Assembly (NCBI RefSeq): GCF_030651915.1
Contig: NZ_JAUSBV010000005.1
Location: 1,116,001 to 1,180,000 of the forward strand
Reading direction: 5' to 3'
DNA length: 64,000 nt
Source of the DNA: Parvibaculum sp.
GTDB lineage: Bacteria > Pseudomonadota > Alphaproteobacteria > Parvibaculales > Parvibaculaceae
Shown here: piece by piece, positions 60,988 to 64,000 of the stretch
Position numbering within the stretch: position 1 is the first letter of the stretch
Layout: the number at the start of each line of letters is the position of its first letter
Position numbers and translations under genes: made by a program
Notes under the pieces: generated by a model
The model's input: the letters and a program-made list of their open reading frames with translations, nothing else
Database searches by the model: none
Told to the model about the DNA's origin: nothing

Positions 60988-61016
60988 TATTTTTTCCCGT
61001 AATAAATTATCCGCCG

Positions 61017-61649
61017 TCATGACGGGACCCGCATGCCGCTCTCGATCGCCTTGCGGGCCTTTGCCGGTGGCATGCCGAGGAGGCGGAGGATGCTTTCGCA
61101 GACCTGCTGCGTGACCGCGGGGTCGGCCCCCGCCTGGAGCTGGACGCGGATCGCGACGGCGATCAGGGACGCCACCTGGTCGAGCAGGAAGGACGTGACC
61201 TCGACATTGAAGCGCCCCTGCGCGACACCCCGTTCGAGATCGCCGCGCAGATAGCGGAACATCTCTTCGCGCATGCCGGGCAGATGGTCGGCGCTGCCGA
61301 GAAGCACGGCCGCCCAATCGGGTTCGATCATCAATATGGCGATGAAACGCGAGGTGGCGGTGACGACGCGCCTGGCGGCGTCCTCGATGCCGGCCATCTC
61401 GGCGTCGAGCTGGCGGGCGACCTCGAGGCCGAGGCCATAGGCGGCCTCGCGCAGGATTTGGTCCTTGTCGGTGAAGTGATTGTAGAAGGTGCCGTTGGCG
61501 AGACCGGCGGCGGTGGTGATGTCGCTGATTTTGGCGGCTTCCAGCCCTTTTTCGGCCACCACATGGACGGCGGCATCGAGCAGCGCGGCGCGGGTGCGCT
61601 CGCGTTTGCCCTGGCCTGCCGCGTGATCCTGGAAATGTCCGTGCCGCAT
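61017..61649 (-). CDS. TetR/AcrR-family transcriptional regulator
   Basis: A 210-residue one-component repressor. The N-terminal HTH, RTRAALLDAAVHVVAEKG then ITTAAGLANGTFYNHFTDKDQIL, is typical of TetR; the C-terminal ligand domain is all-helical. The frame is open upstream but the ATG at 61649 places the HTH at the normal distance; the ribosome site is poor. It is divergent from the FAD monooxygenase gene and very likely controls it through the triple palindrome at 61687-61733. Confidence 0.93.
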   Translation of the reverse strand: MRHGHFQDHAAGQGKRERTRAALLDAAVHVVAEKGLEAAKISDITTAAGLANGTFYNHFTDKDQILREAAYGLGLEVARQLDAEMAGIEDAARRVVTATSRFIAILMIEPDWAAVLLGSADHLPGMREEMFRYLRGDLERGVAQGRFNVEVTSFLLDQVASLIAVAIRVQLQAGADPAVTQQVCESILRLLGMPPAKARKAIESGMRVPS

Positions 61650-61676
61650 GGGGGAGAGGATACATCGGCTTGCGGG

Positions 61677-61733
61677 TTGACAAAAGTCATTTATGAGGTG
61701 TATCTCAAATATGAGACTACTCTCATTTATGAG
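61677..61733 (+). promoter_or_regulatory. Promoter with three phased palindromes (candidate TetR operator)
   Basis: TTGACA (61677-61682) with a weak -10 near 61700-61706. Three dyads: TCAT-TT-ATGA (61687-61696), TCTCA-AATA-TGAGA (61703-61716) and CTCAT-TT-ATGAG (61722-61733). Their centres are 18 bp apart each time. The first lies in the -35/-10 spacer, the second starts at the -10, and the third includes the GAGG ribosome site of the downstream gene, so a bound repressor would block both transcription and the start region. Confidence 0.6.
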
Positions 61734-61740
61734 GCCCCGC

Positions 61741-63405
61741 ATGTCCCGCATTCCCGTCCTGATCGCCGGCGCCGGCCCGGTGGGCCAGATCGCGGCGCTG
61801 CTGCTGGCGCGGGCCGGGATCGCCTCGCGGCTGATCGACCGGCGGCTCGAACCGCTGCTGGCGCCGAAGGCCCATGCGGTCAATCCCAGGACGCTCGAAA
61901 TCTGCGAGAGCGTGGGCGTTGCGGCCGAGGCGCTGCGCGCGGCGGGCGCCAGCGCCAATGATGGCGGCCATGTGCGTTTCGTCGGCACATTGACCGGCCC
62001 TGAATTCGGCAGCCTGCCCTATGAGCGGCAGGACGACGCGGCGCTTGCCGACACGCCCTTTCCGCTGACCAATATTCCGCAGCCGAAATTCGAGGCGGCG
62101 CTGACACGGGCGATTGCCGCCGAGCCGCTGATCGCCTTCACGCGCGGCGTCGCCTGCAGCGGGTTTGCCGAGACGGCCGGCGGCGTGACCGCCACGCTCG
62201 AAAGCGCCGACGGCACGCGCTCGACGCTCGATTGCGCCTATGTCATCGCCGCCGACGGCGCCGGTTCGCCGCTGCGCGCCATGCTCGGGATCGAGATGGA
62301 AGGCCCGGAAGCGCTGCAGCACTACATCATGATCCATTTCGAGGCCGATTTGCGCGCGCTGACCGATGCGCGGCCGGGCGTGCTCTATTTCCTGTTCGAC
62401 CCGGCGACCAGCGGCGTGCTGATCGCCTATGACCGCGGTTCGACCTGGGTGCTGATGCATCCCTACAATCCCGAGCGCGAAACGCGCGACGATTTCGACG
62501 ATGCACGCTGTCGCAAGCTGATCGCGGCAGCGATCGGCACGGCACCGCCCGCGCTCGAGATACGCCATGTCAGCCCGTGGGCGATGTCGGCGCAGGTCGC
62601 CGCGCGCTATCGCAAGGGGCGGGTGTTCCTTGCCGGCGACGCGGCACACCGCTTTCCGCCGACCGGCGGGCTGGGGCTCAATACCGGCGTGGTCGACGCG
62701 CAGAACCTTGCCTGGAAACTCGCCGCCGTGCTGAAGGGCGAAGCGGGCGCAGCACTGCTCGACAGCTACGAGGTCGAGCGCCGGCCGGTGGCGCAGGTCA
62801 ATTGCGAACAGAGCCTTGCCAATTCGGCCAAGCTTTTCGACTTGCTGTTCGCGCTGCATGGCGTCGAAGCCGACAAGACGGCGGCGCATTATGCGGCGGT
62901 CGCGGCCGATCCCGAGGCGGCGGCGCTCGCGCCCGTCATCGAGGCGCAGCGGCCGCATTTCGACAGTTTCAATCTGCAGCTCGGCTATCGCTATGCGTCG
63001 GCCGCGACCATCGGCGCGCCGGCGCTGACGGCGGCACAGGATGTCGATATCAGCAATTACGAAGCTTCGTGGATGCCGGGCGCGCATCTGCCGCATCGCT
63101 GGGTGATCCATCAAAGCGACCGCGTCTCGCTGCTGCGGCTGATCGACCCGACCCGCTTCACGCTGATCGCCGGCCCGGCCGGTACGGGCTGGCGCGATGC
63201 CGGCGCCACGGCCGGCATTGCGGTGCATCTGGCCGAACAGGATTTCAGCGACACCGACGCCGACTGGGGCGCGTTGACCGGCCTGCCCGCCGACGGCGCG
63301 CTGCTGGTGCGGCCGGACGGACATATCGGCTGCCGCTTCGAAACGGCGGCGAACGCGACGGGGCAACTCGACCGGCATATGGCGCAACTGCTTTCGCGCC
63401 CCTGA
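61741..63405 (+). CDS. FAD-dependent aromatic hydroxylase (PHBH/PheA-TfdB type)
   Basis: Class A flavoprotein monooxygenase of 554 residues. IPVLIAGAGPVGQIAALLLAR is the FAD-binding GxGxxG; VIAADGAGSPLR is the DG motif; FLAGDAAHRFPPTGGLGLNTG is the GD motif with the FAD ribityl contacts; the C-terminal thioredoxin-like domain is present (about 470-554). It probably ortho-hydroxylates a phenolic or similar ring using NAD(P)H. The ATG at 61741 with GAGG upstream is chosen; earlier ATGs lie inside the operator. The SDR gene follows after 12 bp, likely the same pathway. Confidence 0.92.
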   Translation: MSRIPVLIAGAGPVGQIAALLLARAGIASRLIDRRLEPLLAPKAHAVNPRTLEICESVGVAAEALRAAGASANDGGHVRFVGTLTGPEFGSLPYERQDDAALADTPFPLTNIPQPKFEAALTRAIAAEPLIAFTRGVACSGFAETAGGVTATLESADGTRSTLDCAYVIAADGAGSPLRAMLGIEMEGPEALQHYIMIHFEADLRALTDARPGVLYFLFDPATSGVLIAYDRGSTWVLMHPYNPERETRDDFDDARCRKLIAAAIGTAPPALEIRHVSPWAMSAQVAARYRKGRVFLAGDAAHRFPPTGGLGLNTGVVDAQNLAWKLAAVLKGEAGAALLDSYEVERRPVAQVNCEQSLANSAKLFDLLFALHGVEADKTAAHYAAVAADPEAAALAPVIEAQRPHFDSFNLQLGYRYASAATIGAPALTAAQDVDISNYEASWMPGAHLPHRWVIHQSDRVSLLRLIDPTRFTLIAGPAGTGWRDAGATAGIAVHLAEQDFSDTDADWGALTGLPADGALLVRPDGHIGCRFETAANATGQLDRHMAQLLSRP

Positions 63406-63417
63406 CAGGAGACGCCG

Positions 63418-64000
63418 ATGGATCTCGGATTGAGCGGACGCAAGGCGATTGTCTGCGCTTCGTCGCGCGGGCTCGGCAAGGCCTGCGCGCTGGCGCTGGC
63501 GCGCGAGGGCGCCGATGTGACCATCAACGGGCGCAACGAAGAGACGCTGGCCCAGGCAGCGGCCGAAATTTCGCGCGTGGCGACGGGCCGAGTGGCGGCG
63601 GTCGCCGCCGACATCAACACGGGCGAAGGCCGCGCCGCGCTTGTCGCCGCCTGTCCCGATGCCGACATCCTGGTCAACAATAATGACGGACCGCCGCCCG
63701 GCGCCTTTCAGCAATGGGAGGAAAGCCACTGGCATGCCGCGCTCGAGGCCAATCTGCTGGCGCCGGTCTTCATGATCAAGGCGCTGATCGAGGGCATGAA
63801 GGAACGCCGCTTCGGCCGCATCGTCAACATCACCTCGGCGATGGTGAAAGCGCCGCGCAGCGCGATGGGGCTTTCGACGACGGCGCGTTCGGGCCTGACC
63901 GCGATCTCGAAGGCGCTGTCGGTCGATGTGGCGCCCTTCAACGTCACCATCAACAACATGCTGCCCGAACGCTTCGACACCGACCGGCAACAGCAGATGG
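63418..64000 (+). CDS. Short-chain dehydrogenase/reductase (3' end cut by window)
   Basis: First 194 residues of an SDR. The cofactor motif ASSRGLGKACALAL near residue 14 is a variant of GxxxGxG; ADILVNNNDGPPPGAF is the NNxG turn; the catalytic Ser is kept in IVNITSAM. At the position of the usual Tyr-x-x-x-Lys the sequence reads STTAR, so both Tyr and Lys are replaced (Ser and Arg). This fits a known divergent SDR group with GLSxxAR rather than a frameshift, since flanking segments (NVTINNMLPERFDTDR) are well conserved. GGAGACGCCG precedes the ATG. Likely cotranscribed with the FAD monooxygenase. Confidence 0.88.
   Translation, partial: MDLGLSGRKAIVCASSRGLGKACALALAREGADVTINGRNEETLAQAAAEISRVATGRVAAVAADINTGEGRAALVAACPDADILVNNNDGPPPGAFQQWEESHWHAALEANLLAPVFMIKALIEGMKERRFGRIVNITSAMVKAPRSAMGLSTTARSGLTAISKALSVDVAPFNVTINNMLPERFDTDRQQQM

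Overview
This is a GC-rich chromosomal window from an alphaproteobacterium. The best guess is a Rhizobiales-like environmental degrader of the Parvibaculum type, but genus level is inference only. The evidence is the block TIGR02300/aroA/cmk/rpsA/sppA/ihfB/lapA/pyrF/trpFBA/accD/folC/trxA/addAB/murU/amgK/tsaE, the frequent GTG and TTG starts, and a rich set of flavin monooxygenases, RND pumps and acyl-CoA enzymes. There is no phage, insertion sequence, CRISPR array or rRNA. One tRNA (Ala, GGC) is present.

Layout. 1-10.6 kb: the 3' part of an RND permease followed by a CoA-transferase/hydrolase, a glutathione transferase, and a PadR-regulated RND adaptor and permease set. 10.6-14.4 kb: a fumarylacetoacetate-hydrolase-family enzyme, RecQ and a DUF3108 envelope protein. 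14.4-21.3 kb: a minus-strand Liv-type ABC importer operon carrying its own acyl-CoA synthetase. 21.5-27 kb: a crotonase, a nitronate monooxygenase, a small membrane protein and two Baeyer-Villiger-type flavin monooxygenases. 27-38.7 kb: a complete chemosensory operon (cheA-W-Y-Z-B-R), a PAS/GAF histidine kinase, a soluble globin-coupled chemoreceptor, and a divergent Fnr-like regulator. 38.7-60.2 kb: the housekeeping block. 60.2-64 kb: a PAS protein, a TetR regulator, a FAD hydroxylase and a truncated SDR.

How parts may work together. The globin-coupled receptor, the PAS kinase, the hybrid CheA and the Fnr-like protein with an FnrN-type cysteine cluster look like an oxygen- or redox-sensing module. 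The Liv importer, acyl-CoA ligase, crotonase, CoA-transferase and monooxygenases suggest uptake and oxidation of organic acids or ketones.

Most unusual feature. A 62-bp intergenic repeat occurs twice, about 35 kb apart: at 25227-25288 (minus strand) and 60847-60908 (plus strand). Each copy has one TGACAG followed by three CTGTCA boxes at an exact 11-bp period, with a C run between. The stem shows a compensatory base-pair change between copies. Beyond each core lies a cluster of TTATCCCCG/CGGGGATAA boxes. I do not recognise this family. A second notable regulatory structure is three palindromes at an exact 18-bp spacing between the TetR gene and the FAD monooxygenase gene.
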